DNA of 64,000 nucleotides from Ruegeria conchae (GCF_000192475.1 NZ_AEYW01000018.1:62001-126000), one strand, 5' to 3'. Counted from the first letter of the stretch, positions 16,970 to 26,644 are shown. The notes: generated by a model not told the origin, from the letters alone. Translations and numbers: made by a program.

Positions 16970-17879
16970 TCCCCGCACCCTACGCAGCGCGTTTGGCCGT
17001 TTCATGACGGGCGTGACCGTGGTGACCTGCCGTGCAAATGACGGAACGCTTTGCGGTTTCACCGCCAATTCCTTTTCGTCGGTCTCGCTTGACCCGCCTC
17101 TGCTTCTGGTTTGTCCGGGTCGGTTTCTGTCGACCTTTGACCAGTTCTCGAACTGCAGTCACTTCGCCATTAGTATTCTGGCCGAGGGGCAGCAAGAAGT
17201 ATCCAATACATTCGCCAGTTTCACCGGAGATCGTTTCGCCGCGGTCCCCCATACGCTCGATCTGAACGGCATTCCTTTGATCGATGGGGCTATTGCTCAG
17301 TTTTCTTGCAGCACATGGCAATCCTTGCCTGCAGGGGACCACCAAATCCTGATCGGAGAAGTGCAAGCGTTCACTGAATCCGACGCCCTTGGGCTTGGAT
17401 ATACCGGCGGGCAGTATTTCAGCCTTGGCCTCGAACGCGCCGCGATGGACCGGAATGGTGGCACAACAACTTGTGGCGCAATTATTAACTCAAACGACTG
17501 CGTTTTGCTGGAACTCACTGACAATGGATACCGACCGCCTCAGATCAGCCTAAGCGACAATGGCAATCTGCGGCAGGACCTGACCGACGCCCTCGCATTG
17601 CAGGGAAGCCCCGTCGAGCTTGGCCCGGTTTATTCTGTCTATGACGATGCGCAAAGCCAGACCCACCATGTTTACTTTCTGGCCCAAAGTGGCGTGCAAA
17701 CCGGACAATCTTCGTTGCAACCCATCCCAACCGCTACCCTGCCGACCCTCTCATACACGACCTCCGCGATTGCCGACATGATGCTGCGGTATGCGCTCGA
17801 ATCCCGCACGAACAGCTTTGGGTTTTACCTTGGCAATGCGGATCGCGGCGATGTTCATAGCTTGATTGAAAGGAACTGA
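16956..17879 (+). CDS. Flavin reductase with C-terminal extension
   Basis: 307 residues. The first ~165 are a flavin reductase-like FMN-binding split barrel (LRSAFGRFMTGVTVVTCRAN, NSFSSVSLDPPLLLVC, then HQILIGEVQAF), the type that gives free reduced flavin to a partner oxygenase. The last ~130 residues (from TTTCGAIINSNDC) are an additional domain that I cannot name. Homologues of the reductase alone are ~170 residues, so this is a fusion. It starts 14 nt inside the hydrolase gene and precedes the luciferase-like monooxygenase, its likely partner. Confidence 0.85.
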   Translation: MAEIDPRTLRSAFGRFMTGVTVVTCRANDGTLCGFTANSFSSVSLDPPLLLVCPGRFLSTFDQFSNCSHFAISILAEGQQEVSNTFASFTGDRFAAVPHTLDLNGIPLIDGAIAQFSCSTWQSLPAGDHQILIGEVQAFTESDALGLGYTGGQYFSLGLERAAMDRNGGTTTCGAIINSNDCVLLELTDNGYRPPQISLSDNGNLRQDLTDALALQGSPVELGPVYSVYDDAQSQTHHVYFLAQSGVQTGQSSLQPIPTATLPTLSYTTSAIADMMLRYALESRTNSFGFYLGNADRGDVHSLIERN

Positions 17880-17882
17880 TCC

Positions 17883-18917
17883 ATGGATTTTTCGCTTTTT
17901 GCGCATATGGAACGCATGACCCCTGATCAAAGCCAGGAAAATCTTCACAGCGATTTCATCGAGCTGTGCAAAATGGCCGATGACGCCAGAATGCGCGCGG
18001 TCTGGACGGGTGAGCATCATGGAATGGATTTCACCATTTCCCCTAACCCTTTGTTGGAACTGGTCAACCTCGCCAATCACACCAACCATGTGAAACTTGG
18101 GACCGGTACAGTCATCGCCCCTTTCTGGCACCCCATCAAACTGGCAGGCGAAGCTGCATCGGCGGACCTGATTACAGGTGGCCGGATCGAGCTTGGCATC
18201 GCGCGCGGTGCTTACTCTTATGAATACGAACGTCTCATGCCGGGTATGGACGCGTGGGAGGCCGGGCAACGCATGCGCGAATTGGTGCCCCTGATCCCCA
18301 AACTATGGGCTGGCGATTGTGCACATGAAGGAGAGTTCTTTCAGTTTCCCGCAACGACCTCTGCGCCGAAACCTGTTCAGAAAGACGGGCCTCCGATCTG
18401 GATCGCCGCGCGTGATCCCAACAGCCATGAATTTGGCGTTCACAACGGATTTAACATCCAGGTCACCCCACTCTGGCAAGGGATGGAAGAGATTGAGAGT
18501 CTGGTCGGCCGTTTCAATGACGCTTGTGAAGGGTATGCTGGGCCACGCCCCAAAATCATGCTCTTGCACCACACATATGTCGGAAAAGATGCAGCCGATG
18601 TAGATTTAGCTGCACAAGAGTTGTCGCGGTTTTATTGCTATTTTGGTGCATGGTTCCAGAACAAGCGGCCAGTGAAACAGGGTTTGATCCAACAACTGAC
18701 CGCAGAAGAAATCGCTGCCAACACGCTGATGGCCCCGGAAAACCTGCGGCGTGATCTGACGGTCGGAACCGCAACTGAGGTGATTGATCAGATTAAACGC
18801 TACGAAGATTTAGGGTATGATGAGTTCTCATTCTGGATCGACAGCGGCATGAGTTTTGAGCGTAAGCGCGCCTCGCTTGCCCGCTTTATCGACGACGTCA
18901 TGCCAGCATTCCAGTGA
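17883..18917 (+). CDS. Luciferase-like (LLM) flavin-dependent monooxygenase
   Basis: 344 residues forming a bacterial-luciferase-type TIM barrel: MDFSLFAHMERM, VWTGEHHGMDFTISPNP (the usual EHH motif), LGTGTVIAPFWHPIKLAGEAA and GRIELGIARGAY. It would use reduced FMN from the gene product before it and O2 to oxidise an organic substrate. In two-component systems such as RutA/RutF and PyrA/PyrE this pair cleaves N-heterocyclic rings, a useful precedent but not proof. Three nt separate it from the reductase; its stop overlaps a possible GTG of the next gene. Confidence 0.88.
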   Translation: MDFSLFAHMERMTPDQSQENLHSDFIELCKMADDARMRAVWTGEHHGMDFTISPNPLLELVNLANHTNHVKLGTGTVIAPFWHPIKLAGEAASADLITGGRIELGIARGAYSYEYERLMPGMDAWEAGQRMRELVPLIPKLWAGDCAHEGEFFQFPATTSAPKPVQKDGPPIWIAARDPNSHEFGVHNGFNIQVTPLWQGMEEIESLVGRFNDACEGYAGPRPKIMLLHHTYVGKDAADVDLAAQELSRFYCYFGAWFQNKRPVKQGLIQQLTAEEIAANTLMAPENLRRDLTVGTATEVIDQIKRYEDLGYDEFSFWIDSGMSFERKRASLARFIDDVMPAFQ

Positions 18918-18925
18918 GGGAAGAG

Positions 18926-20404
18926 ATGGACCAGAAACCACATTACCAGCTTTTCATCGACGGGGAATTTACCGACGGTGCCCAAGGGCAAACCATGTCC
19001 TCGGAAAACCCCGCCACCGGAACACATTGGGCCACCTTTGCCTGTGCGGCACCCGACGATGTTGATTGCGCGATCAGTGCCGCTCGCCGGGCCCTCAACG
19101 ACCCTGCATGGCGCGACATGACCCAAACTCAGCGTGGCAAGCTGTTGTATCGTCTGGCAGAATTGATCGAGGAGCATGCCGAACAGATCGGCCGCATCGA
19201 AACTACCGACAGCGGCAAGCTGCTGGCTGAGACTGCGGCGCAATCCGCCTATGTCGGGGATTACTATCGCTATTATGCGGGACTGGCAGACAAGATCGAA
19301 GGTGCGGTTCTGCCCATTGATAAACCCGACATGCATGCGTTTACCCAGCGCGAGCCGATCGGCGTTGTGGTCGCGATCGTCCCCTGGAACGCACAAATGT
19401 TCCTGACCGCAACCAAGTTGGGACCGGCCCTGGCTGCGGGCTGTGCAGTTGTACTAAAAGCCTCAGAAATCGCTCCTGCGCCTCTGCTTGAATTTGCCCG
19501 TCTCATTAAAGAAGCCGGGTTTCCGCCTGGCGTTGTATCGGTCCTCACTGGTGATGCCGAAAACTGCGCCATACCCTTGACGCGCCATCCGGATGTAGAC
19601 CGTATTGCCTTTACCGGCGGGCCGGAAACCGCGCGTCATGTCGTTCGCAACTCGGCCGAAAATTTCGCGGTTACCTCGCTTGAGCTTGGGGGAAAATCCC
19701 CGATGGTCGTTTTTGATGACGCTGATCTCGATGGTGCCGCGAATGGATTGATTGCAGGGAATTTTGGCGCATCAGGGCAAAGCTGTGTGGCTGGTAGTCG
19801 TGGGCTTGTCCACCGCCCGGTATTTGAAAAGATCGTATCTCTGATTGAATCCAAAATGGAGGGCGTCACTGTCGGCGATCCTCTTGCGCCCGATACGCAA
19901 ATCGGACCTCTTTGTACGTCAGCGCAGATACAGAAAATAGAGGCCGCGCTAAATGCCGCCCGTTCCGCGGGCGCGCGAATCCGTTTTGGTGGAAGCAGGT
20001 TGGAGCGCGCTGGCAACTATATGGCGCCGACGCTTGTGGAATGCCCCAATACCGACATCGAGACCCTGAAGGTTGAGATGTTTGGCCCGGTTATGTCCTT
20101 GATCCCGTTTGATACGGAAGAGGAAGCCATCGCAATCGCCAATGAAACGCCATATGGGCTCGGCGCGGGGGTATTCACCCAAAACGTCGCCCGTGCACAT
20201 CGTGTGTCAGGACGGCTCAAAGCAGGGATTTGCTGGGTGAACACGTATCGCGCAGTCTCTCCCATTGCCCCATTTGGTGGGTTCAATCAGTCCGGCTATG
20301 GGCGAGAGGCCGGGATTGACGTGGTTTATGACTACACGAGAACCAAAACCACCTGGATCAATACGTCAGATGCGGCAATGGCCAATCCATTCACCATGCG
20401 CTGA
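18926..20404 (+). CDS. Aldehyde dehydrogenase
   Basis: 492 residues of the NAD(P)-dependent ALDH superfamily. Seen: VPWNAQMFLTATKLGPALAAG, FTGGPETARHV, the catalytic glutamate in LELGGKSPMVV and the catalytic cysteine in GQSCVAGSRG, close to residue 291. The C terminus has PFGGFNQSGYGREAG. It resembles betaine/4-trimethylaminobutyraldehyde-type enzymes. The ATG at 18926 has GAGGGA upstream; the GTG at 18914 is less likely. It is the last gene of the operon and presumably oxidises the aldehyde left by the monooxygenase and hydrolase steps. Confidence 0.92.
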   Translation: MDQKPHYQLFIDGEFTDGAQGQTMSSENPATGTHWATFACAAPDDVDCAISAARRALNDPAWRDMTQTQRGKLLYRLAELIEEHAEQIGRIETTDSGKLLAETAAQSAYVGDYYRYYAGLADKIEGAVLPIDKPDMHAFTQREPIGVVVAIVPWNAQMFLTATKLGPALAAGCAVVLKASEIAPAPLLEFARLIKEAGFPPGVVSVLTGDAENCAIPLTRHPDVDRIAFTGGPETARHVVRNSAENFAVTSLELGGKSPMVVFDDADLDGAANGLIAGNFGASGQSCVAGSRGLVHRPVFEKIVSLIESKMEGVTVGDPLAPDTQIGPLCTSAQIQKIEAALNAARSAGARIRFGGSRLERAGNYMAPTLVECPNTDIETLKVEMFGPVMSLIPFDTEEEAIAIANETPYGLGAGVFTQNVARAHRVSGRLKAGICWVNTYRAVSPIAPFGGFNQSGYGREAGIDVVYDYTRTKTTWINTSDAAMANPFTMR

Positions 20405-20531
20405 CATTTATATGAACTGGAATTTTTTGAGCCAACTTCTGACGGATTGGTGACGGAATAGGCACCGCTTACAGCGATGATTTCGATCCAAATCCAGAAA
20501 AATCTACAGAAGCTTATCTGGGTCGATGCTG

Positions 20532-21227
20532 TTAGACACCGAGGTAACGTGTAAGGATCGTCTGATCTTCAGCGACATCTGCGGGTTGGACAGTCACACG
20601 ATCTTGGCCGTTTTCAATAAAGGTGATCCGGTCAGCAATCGACAAAACCGCATCGATACGCTGTTCCACAAGGACGATAGCGTAGCCTTCTGCTTTCATT
20701 TTAACCACGACTTGCCGGATCTGTTCGATCATTGAAGGCTGCAAGCCTTCGGTCGGTTCGTCCAAAAGCAATACCTTGGGGCGCAGGCATAACGCTCGGG
20801 CTGTGGCCAACATCTGCTGTTCGCCTCCTGAAAGTGTACCAGCGACTTGGCTCAGACGTTCCTTGAGCCGGGGAAAGAGTTCAAGCACCCAATCTCGTGT
20901 ATCTGCACCTTCACCCCGTGCCAAAAGGCCCATTTCGATGTTCTCTGAAACCGTAAGCTCAGGAAAAAGCCGCCGTCCCTGCGGGATATAGCCCATTCCG
21001 CGTTGTGGCACGAGGTGTGCAGGCAGGCCGCTGAGGCGTTCACCATCCAAGATGACCTCACCTTGGCTCAGCGGTAGTTGCCCCATGATTGCTTTCAGCA
21101 ATGTCGTTTTGCCCGCCCCGTTGCGGCCCATCAGGCAATGAATTTCCCCTGCACTGACGGTCAACGACACGCCAAACAGCACTTTTACCTTGCCATAGCC
21201 GGTGTGGATATTCTGGACCTCAAACAT
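20532..21227 (-). CDS. livF: Branched-chain-type ABC importer, ATPase LivF
   Basis: 231 residues. Walker A GRNGAGKTT, signature LSGGEQQ, Walker B KVLLLDEP, and the compact LivF style ending in TILTRYLGV. It energises uptake through the LivH/LivM pore. The start MFEVQNIHTGYGKVKV at 21227 overlaps the livG stop by 8 nt. It is the last gene of the importer operon and is convergent with the aldehyde dehydrogenase gene. Confidence 0.93.
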   Translation of the reverse strand: MFEVQNIHTGYGKVKVLFGVSLTVSAGEIHCLMGRNGAGKTTLLKAIMGQLPLSQGEVILDGERLSGLPAHLVPQRGMGYIPQGRRLFPELTVSENIEMGLLARGEGADTRDWVLELFPRLKERLSQVAGTLSGGEQQMLATARALCLRPKVLLLDEPTEGLQPSMIEQIRQVVVKMKAEGYAIVLVEQRIDAVLSIADRITFIENGQDRVTVQPADVAEDQTILTRYLGV

Positions 21228-21951
21228 CGGCGGGCGCCCCCAAATAGGCGGATTGCACGGCAGCGTTCGCGCGAATTTCGTCAAAGCTACCCGAGGCCAA
21301 AAGGCGACCCTGATCCAGCACTGCAACATGATCGGCGGTTTCAGCGACCACCCGCATATTGTGCTCGATCAGCAGGATCGTAGTTTCTTCGGCCATCGTC
21401 CGCATGAGCGCCACAAACGCTTCAACTTCACCTTCGGCCAGACCTTGGGTCGGCTCGTCAAGGATGAAAAGTTTGGGATCCTGCGCCAGTCCCATGGCAA
21501 TTTCAAGAACCCGTTGATGGCCATAACTGAGGTCCGAAGCAACCTGGCCAGCGCGATCCTTCAATCCAATTCTATCCAGCACAGTAGCCGTCTTTTCAGC
21601 ATGGGCTACTTTGTCATGCGCAAGCCTGCGGCCGGCAGCAAGGGCGACGTTGTCTTCAACCGTCAGTCCGGGAAAGATCGAAGTGATTTGGAACGTATAG
21701 GCCATGCCGAGTTGCATGCGTTTATGTGCGGGCAGTTGGCTGATGTCCCGGCCTTCGAATGAAACGCTGCCGCGGGTTGGTGGAGTCCGCCCGCTAACCA
21801 TTCCAACAAATGTCGACTTACCCGCGCCGTTGGGCCCTATCAACGCTGTAATTGCATTCCTTCGCAGAGAGAAATCTATGTCAGTATTGGCCTGGAGCCC
21901 GCCATAGATCTTGGTCAGGCCTTTGGTCTCAAGGATATTTACGGCAACCAT
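21220..21951 (-). CDS. livG: Branched-chain-type ABC importer, ATPase LivG
   Basis: 243 residues. Walker A GPNGAGKST, signature LSYGHQR, Walker B LFILDEP and a LivG-type C-terminal AYLGAPADV. It pairs with LivF. It overlaps livM by 13 nt and livF by 8 nt, so the operon is tightly coupled. Confidence 0.93.
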   Translation of the reverse strand: MVAVNILETKGLTKIYGGLQANTDIDFSLRRNAITALIGPNGAGKSTFVGMVSGRTPPTRGSVSFEGRDISQLPAHKRMQLGMAYTFQITSIFPGLTVEDNVALAAGRRLAHDKVAHAEKTATVLDRIGLKDRAGQVASDLSYGHQRVLEIAMGLAQDPKLFILDEPTQGLAEGEVEAFVALMRTMAEETTILLIEHNMRVVAETADHVAVLDQGRLLASGSFDEIRANAAVQSAYLGAPADV

Positions 21952-22880
21952 GACACAGCTCTCTTGCGTATTGTGCCCGCAATACCTTGGGGGGCGAACA
22001 GGGTCAGCAGAACCAAAGCAACACCGGCAACAAGCATATATGCGTTGGTGAAACTGCTGGAAATGTCAATCAGATAGAACATGAAGATGACACCGATGAG
22101 AGGTCCGATCGTGGTTCCGGCCCCGCCCAGCAAGACCCACAGTAGCGGGAAGATAGAATAATGCACCGCGGCAAAGCTTGCACCGACATAGCCGAACAGC
22201 ATCGCGTAGGCGGCGCCTGCGACACCTGAAAACAGGCCAGATACAACCAGCGCAGCAAGTTTCAGCCGCCCTACGTCATATCCCAACATCCGGGCTCGCT
22301 CTTCGTTTTCCCGTATGGCAACCAGTCGCTTTCCAAATGGGCTTTGCACCAAACGCGCCATGGCGAGAAAGCAGATGGCGAAAAGGGTAAATGCAGCGAA
22401 GTAACGTGCCGTTTCCGTTGTCAGGTCAATCCCAGCGAGGTTGCGTTGGGCCTGTTGAATGATGAAGCCTTCGTCACCGCGCGTGTATTCTCCGAAATAC
22501 AGGATCACGAGATAGAAGGTTTGAGCAAACATCAGCGTCACGATCATGAACGCGACACCGATGGTACGCAGCGCCAATAAGCCTACGCCCAGCGCCAACA
22601 ATCCCGCAGCAAGGACGCCAACTGCAAAAGCTGGCAGCACTGACAGTCCGCCGAAATTCATGCTCAGCCCAAACCCGTACATTCCGGCGGCAAAGAACAT
22701 GGCGTGGCCAAGGCTCAGCAGGCCGGTATAGCCAAACAGCAGATTGAACCCGATGGCATAAATCGCAAGCACCATGATTCGCGAGAAGGCTCCGACGTGA
22801 TAGGCGGGCAGCACGAAGAACAATGCGATAAGCACAAGTAAGGTGCCGAAATGCAAAGCGGTTGTTCTGGACACCGTCAT
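21939..22880 (-). CDS. livM: Branched-chain-type ABC importer, permease LivM
   Basis: 313 residues, 8-9 transmembrane segments, including YAIGFNLLFGYTGLLSLGHA, the signature found in all LivM/LivH permeases, and the loop ENEERARMLGYDVGRLKL that contacts the ATPase. One base is shared with livH (TGATG-type junction). Confidence 0.93.
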   Translation of the reverse strand: MTVSRTTALHFGTLLVLIALFFVLPAYHVGAFSRIMVLAIYAIGFNLLFGYTGLLSLGHAMFFAAGMYGFGLSMNFGGLSVLPAFAVGVLAAGLLALGVGLLALRTIGVAFMIVTLMFAQTFYLVILYFGEYTRGDEGFIIQQAQRNLAGIDLTTETARYFAAFTLFAICFLAMARLVQSPFGKRLVAIRENEERARMLGYDVGRLKLAALVVSGLFSGVAGAAYAMLFGYVGASFAAVHYSIFPLLWVLLGGAGTTIGPLIGVIFMFYLIDISSSFTNAYMLVAGVALVLLTLFAPQGIAGTIRKRAVSWLP

Positions 22881-23806
22881 CAGGCCGCCACCCGCCCCAT
22901 CAAGCCTTGCGGCCTAAACACAAGCACCATTGCGACAAGGAAGGTCGCGATGATTTTGGCCAGAGTCGGCGAGAAAAAGACCGAGATAATGCCGTCGCTC
23001 ATTCCGATCAGCACCGCTGCAATCACAGTGCCGGGCAAACTTCCGAGACCGCCGATGATTACCACGATAAACGCCAGCAACAATGGATCTCCGCCCATCA
23101 GATAATGGGCCTGCTGAATTGGAACCACCAACACAGCACCTAGTGCTGCCAGCCCTGCACCCAGGCCAAATACCCAAGAGTACACACGATTGACCGGCAC
23201 CCCAAAGGCCTGAGCCATCTCGCGATCCTGCTGCGTTGCACGCATGATCAATCCGATCTTGGTGCGCGTCAGCACAAACCAAAGCATCCCCAACACGGAA
23301 ATCGCCGCTATTATCACGAACAGCTTGTAGGTCGTCACGCTTAGCCCCCAGGGCCAGATCATTTGGAATCCATCTGCACCAAATTCGAACCAGGGCAGTG
23401 CCAAGCGAGTGTTGAACGGTGGCGCGACGGGCCGCGCCTCGGGTCCATACAGCATCAGCGTCGATTGCTGCACAATATAAAGTACGCCAATCGTGGCTAC
23501 GATGGTCCGGTCCACGTCATAGTCGATCCGCTTTAGGATCAGCTGATCGACCCCCGCCGCAATGCAGCCGACCAAAACCGGCACTATAAGCAGGGCAGCC
23601 ACGAAACCGAAACCAGCATGGCCGCCGATCAACGTGCTTACCGCCCAGGCAAATACCGCACCCAGCATGAAGAACTCGCCATGGGCGACATTCACAACGC
23701 GCATGACGCCGAACACAATGCTGAGCCCCATTGCCGTCAGCACAAGAATAGCCGAAATGACCGCCCCCTCGATGGAGGCGAGCATCAGGTGAGGCCCGAA
23801 GTCCAT
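22880..23806 (-). CDS. livH: Branched-chain-type ABC importer, permease LivH
   Basis: 308 residues, about 8 transmembrane segments. The family stretch ALTAMGLSIVFGVMRVVNVA-like and HGEFFMLGAV are present, followed by the ATPase-coupling loop RATQQDREMAQAFGVPVNRV. It lies 30 nt after the binding-protein gene in the same operon. Confidence 0.93.
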   Translation of the reverse strand: MDFGPHLMLASIEGAVISAILVLTAMGLSIVFGVMRVVNVAHGEFFMLGAVFAWAVSTLIGGHAGFGFVAALLIVPVLVGCIAAGVDQLILKRIDYDVDRTIVATIGVLYIVQQSTLMLYGPEARPVAPPFNTRLALPWFEFGADGFQMIWPWGLSVTTYKLFVIIAAISVLGMLWFVLTRTKIGLIMRATQQDREMAQAFGVPVNRVYSWVFGLGAGLAALGAVLVVPIQQAHYLMGGDPLLLAFIVVIIGGLGSLPGTVIAAVLIGMSDGIISVFFSPTLAKIIATFLVAMVLVFRPQGLMGRVAA

Positions 23807-23836
23807 ACCCAGTCTCGCTTTTGCCTAATGTCGGGA

Positions 23837-25129
23837 TCAGAAGGATTGCGTGGTGTAATCCACCTCATCTTCATAAAGGCCATCCTCGATTGACGCGGTA
23901 TGCACCACATCAAGACGGCCATCACCAACCTTTGAGATATACTGTTTGCCAAAGGTCTGATGGGTCTTGCCGTTAAAGACTTTTTCACCCTGCGGATGTT
24001 CGATGGATTCCGGCATGTCAGTCATCGCCTCGACCGCTTCGATCAGTTTGGAGCGATCTGCAGGCCCTTGGTAGTCCGCTGCTTCCATACCAGCTTTGAT
24101 GATATGCATCGTTTCCCAACACCCGAACATATGAGCGTAAGTGGCAACATTGGCCGGGTCATCGATCGCAGCGCCACTGTCATTCACGCCAACTGCCGCA
24201 CGATAGGCTGAGGCCGCCTCCGATTCGTTGGCTTGCTTATAGCGCGGCATGCCTTCCCAGAAATACGTGCCTTCGAGGAACTCAAGCCCGGGGCTTTGTA
24301 TATCAACCGCTTCAAGGCTGTCGATAAAACCAAAAATCTCGGGTCGGCTGGGCCCGAAGAATTCGCCCATTTCCTTGACGAATGTCAGTACTGCCGGGCC
24401 CACCATCACATGATAGATCACTTCGGTTTCGCGCGGGATGCTTGGGAAATAGCGGGTAAAGGTTGTCTCGGTGGGCGGAATAGCAATCTTCGCAACAACT
24501 TCGCCCCCCTGCGCTTCAATCGCTTGCGAGAAAAAGTCGCGATGATCATGACCAAAAGCAAAGTCAGGATAAATCATCGTGACCTTCTTACCCAGATTGT
24601 CGGCGACGAAGGGTGCCATCGAAATAACCTGACTTTTCACATCAGTGATACCTGGTTGCAGCGTATAGCGATTCAGCATGCCGCTGGCGACATGGTGACC
24701 TTCGGAGACAACAAAATAAGGCAGTTTCAACTCGCCCGCGCGGGGCGCAGAGCCAATTACCACGTGGCTGAACAAGGTACCGAAAGCGACGTCTACCTCG
24801 TGTTGGTTGGCAAATTTTTCAAGCACTTCGGCCCCACGCCCAGGATCGGTTGCGTCGTCTTCAGTGATGATCTCGACCGGGCGACCATTGATGCCGCCCA
24901 TTTCGTTGATGCGCGCAGCAGCGGCGTTAGTTGCCACGTCATACCAGCGGCCATATGCAGCGCCAATGCCAGTCGCGTGCTTTTGGAATCCGATTTTGAT
25001 CGGCGCCGAACTTTGCGCTTGCGCAAAACCAAGAGAACCAGGCAACACCCCACCCGCGGCCAGAGCACTTGCACCGGCCCCGAGACCAAGCAGTGTACTA
25101 CGGCGACTGATCTTTGAAGTCTTTGTCAT
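23837..25129 (-). CDS. ABC importer substrate-binding protein, Tat-exported
   Basis: 430 residues of the LivJ/AmiC-type periplasmic binding fold (IKIGFQKHATGIGAAYGRW, GINGRPVEIITEDDATDPG, YFVVSEGHHVASG). The leader has a twin-arginine pattern SRRSTLLGLGAGA with an AQA cleavage site. The start at 25129 is preferred over the ATG at 25138 because AGGAG lies 9 nt upstream of it but touches the other. First gene of the importer operon. A MarR-type box at 25187-25206 sits about 60 bp upstream, linking the importer to the nicotinate-type regulon. The ligand is likely an N-heterocyclic acid, inferred from context only. Confidence 0.9.
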   Translation of the reverse strand: MTKTSKISRRSTLLGLGAGASALAAGGVLPGSLGFAQAQSSAPIKIGFQKHATGIGAAYGRWYDVATNAAAARINEMGGINGRPVEIITEDDATDPGRGAEVLEKFANQHEVDVAFGTLFSHVVIGSAPRAGELKLPYFVVSEGHHVASGMLNRYTLQPGITDVKSQVISMAPFVADNLGKKVTMIYPDFAFGHDHRDFFSQAIEAQGGEVVAKIAIPPTETTFTRYFPSIPRETEVIYHVMVGPAVLTFVKEMGEFFGPSRPEIFGFIDSLEAVDIQSPGLEFLEGTYFWEGMPRYKQANESEAASAYRAAVGVNDSGAAIDDPANVATYAHMFGCWETMHIIKAGMEAADYQGPADRSKLIEAVEAMTDMPESIEHPQGEKVFNGKTHQTFGKQYISKVGDGRLDVVHTASIEDGLYEDEVDYTTQSF

Positions 25130-25186
25130 GGCGTTCATCTCCTCTGTTGTTTTTAGGGCGATGTTTCGCCTCTCTTTTGTGATCAG

Positions 25187-25206
25187 TTTGTATGTATACT
25201 AACGAG
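25187..25206. promoter_or_regulatory. Regulon box 1, upstream of importer operon
   Basis: TTTGTAT-GTATAC-TAACGAG. The GTATAC centre is perfect and the right arm matches TAATGAA at five of seven bases. The left arm is weak. It lies 58 bp upstream of the binding-protein start. Confidence 0.55.
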
Positions 25207-25219
25207 TTGTCTACATTTT

Positions 25220-26602
25220 TTAGGCTCCGCGCGGGCTGGAAAGCAGCCACAGCCCGAAAATCGTATAGAAAATCATCAAGATAGACAGACCCAATTGCAA
25301 CAGCAGAATGTCCCGGCGGGATGTGCAAAGAGCCTCAGCTGTCCTGTGGCACAAGATGACGGCCAAAACATGCGACAATACAACGACACCGGCCTGGGTG
25401 AGCCAGATGGTCTTCACAGTGTCTGGAACCGTCAGAAACCCGACCCTGACGGGGCGGCTGCCTAGTCCGAACAGATTCCAGCCAAGCGCGAAAGGATCGG
25501 CCAGTGTTGCGACTACAACCTGAATTTGAACCAGAAACGTCACGAAATAGTGGGCAAAATGATAGCCGATCGCAATCGGCAGCAAGGTGATGGAAAAGCG
25601 GATGAAGGCTATTTTGAAGGAAGCGGTCTCGTTCACCAGTACCGTTCCCAAGTAAACGGCGAGCGCAAAAATACACGTCAGCAGTAGCATACTGGTGTAG
25701 AGGCCAAGCGTCGTTGGCCAGATCATCGCGGTTCGCCCCGGATACTCCAAGGGATTGACCCCTAACTGATCTAGCCACCAGAAGGTCTCGTAGAGGCCAT
25801 CGAAACTGCCGGATGCGAGAATAATTATTACAAAGGCCGCATGGCTTAGATCAAACTGATTACCGTGAAAGACTTGCCATCCCGGCACGCCAAATGCTGA
25901 CCCGCGCACCGATCTGATTGTGCCGATCAGTGCGAACAAGACCGAAAAGCACTCGACCTGACCAAGCCAGGATTTGCGCCCAAAAAGGGTCATACCCAGT
26001 ACTGTAAAACCCCAGTATCCAAGCGCGAAACTCGCAAGCCTGCCCGGATCGTTTGGTGCTGCATCGGCAAGAACAAAGCCCTGAAACGCCGCCATAAGAA
26101 CAACAGCCGGCCAAATCGAAAGTTTTTTTGCAAGTGTCAGAGGTGCTTTGTGATCTGGGGCCAACAGACGGTGCAAGCCCGGCCAGGGATTAACCCATTT
26201 CCAGACATCGAAGATCAGCGCTTGCACCATGAAAAGCAACATCCACCATATGGTCCACAACACCAAAGGCATGAGGTTCGCTTGCGGGTCCGTTGGGCCC
26301 CTTAGACCAATCAGTATCAACAACATCAGACAAAGGGAGGCTGCGATCTGACCCCAGTTGCACCATCGGCCTCGACCGCGCTTGAGAGGCAATGTAATGG
26401 GCCGCAGTATAACCTCAATCTGCCCTGGTCTCAGGCAAACAAGCAGCAGGATTGTCGCAGCCACAGTCGCTGCACCACCAGTGATGTAGGCGGTGGTGGG
26501 CAAAAGAAGCACAAAACCCTGATCGGCGGCATGGGCAAAGGCTGGTCCAGCAACCATAGTGGCGCAAATTAACGCTAGAAATGACTTCACAATCAACTTC
26601 AC
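25220..26602 (-). CDS. Polytopic membrane protein, function unknown
   Basis: About 460 residues with a signal-like N terminus (KSFLALICATMVAGPAFAHA) and some 10-12 transmembrane segments. A recognisable stretch is WWMLLFMVQALIFDVWKWVN followed by PWPGLHRLLAP. It resembles integral membrane proteins that databases label fenitrothion-hydrolase-like, a weak label that I do not trust for function. The start is uncertain: GTG at 26602 or 26590, no strong ribosome site; a box-like site abuts the start. It is divergent from a PCu(A)C-type gene, so a copper-linked or transport role is possible. Confidence 0.65.
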   Translation of the reverse strand: MKLIVKSFLALICATMVAGPAFAHAADQGFVLLLPTTAYITGGAATVAATILLLVCLRPGQIEVILRPITLPLKRGRGRWCNWGQIAASLCLMLLILIGLRGPTDPQANLMPLVLWTIWWMLLFMVQALIFDVWKWVNPWPGLHRLLAPDHKAPLTLAKKLSIWPAVVLMAAFQGFVLADAAPNDPGRLASFALGYWGFTVLGMTLFGRKSWLGQVECFSVLFALIGTIRSVRGSAFGVPGWQVFHGNQFDLSHAAFVIIILASGSFDGLYETFWWLDQLGVNPLEYPGRTAMIWPTTLGLYTSMLLLTCIFALAVYLGTVLVNETASFKIAFIRFSITLLPIAIGYHFAHYFVTFLVQIQVVVATLADPFALGWNLFGLGSRPVRVGFLTVPDTVKTIWLTQAGVVVLSHVLAVILCHRTAEALCTSRRDILLLQLGLSILMIFYTIFGLWLLSSPRGA

Positions 26603-26622
26603 TTCGTTAGCATACACACAAA
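26603..26622. promoter_or_regulatory. Regulon box 2 (weak), divergent promoter
   Basis: TTCGTTA-GCATAC-ACACAAA. The left arm matches TTCATTA at six of seven positions and the centre at five of six, but the right arm is poor. It lies between the divergent membrane-protein and PCu(A)C genes. Weakest of the five sites. Confidence 0.35.
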
Positions 26623-26644
26623 TTCTTGCAAGGAGGCAAGTCAG

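Noticed and set aside
24233..25117. 294-codon plus-strand frame opposite the ABC binding-protein gene
   Set aside because: It lies fully inside a well-supported gene on the other strand and its translation is low-complexity and Arg/His-rich, typical of shadow frames.
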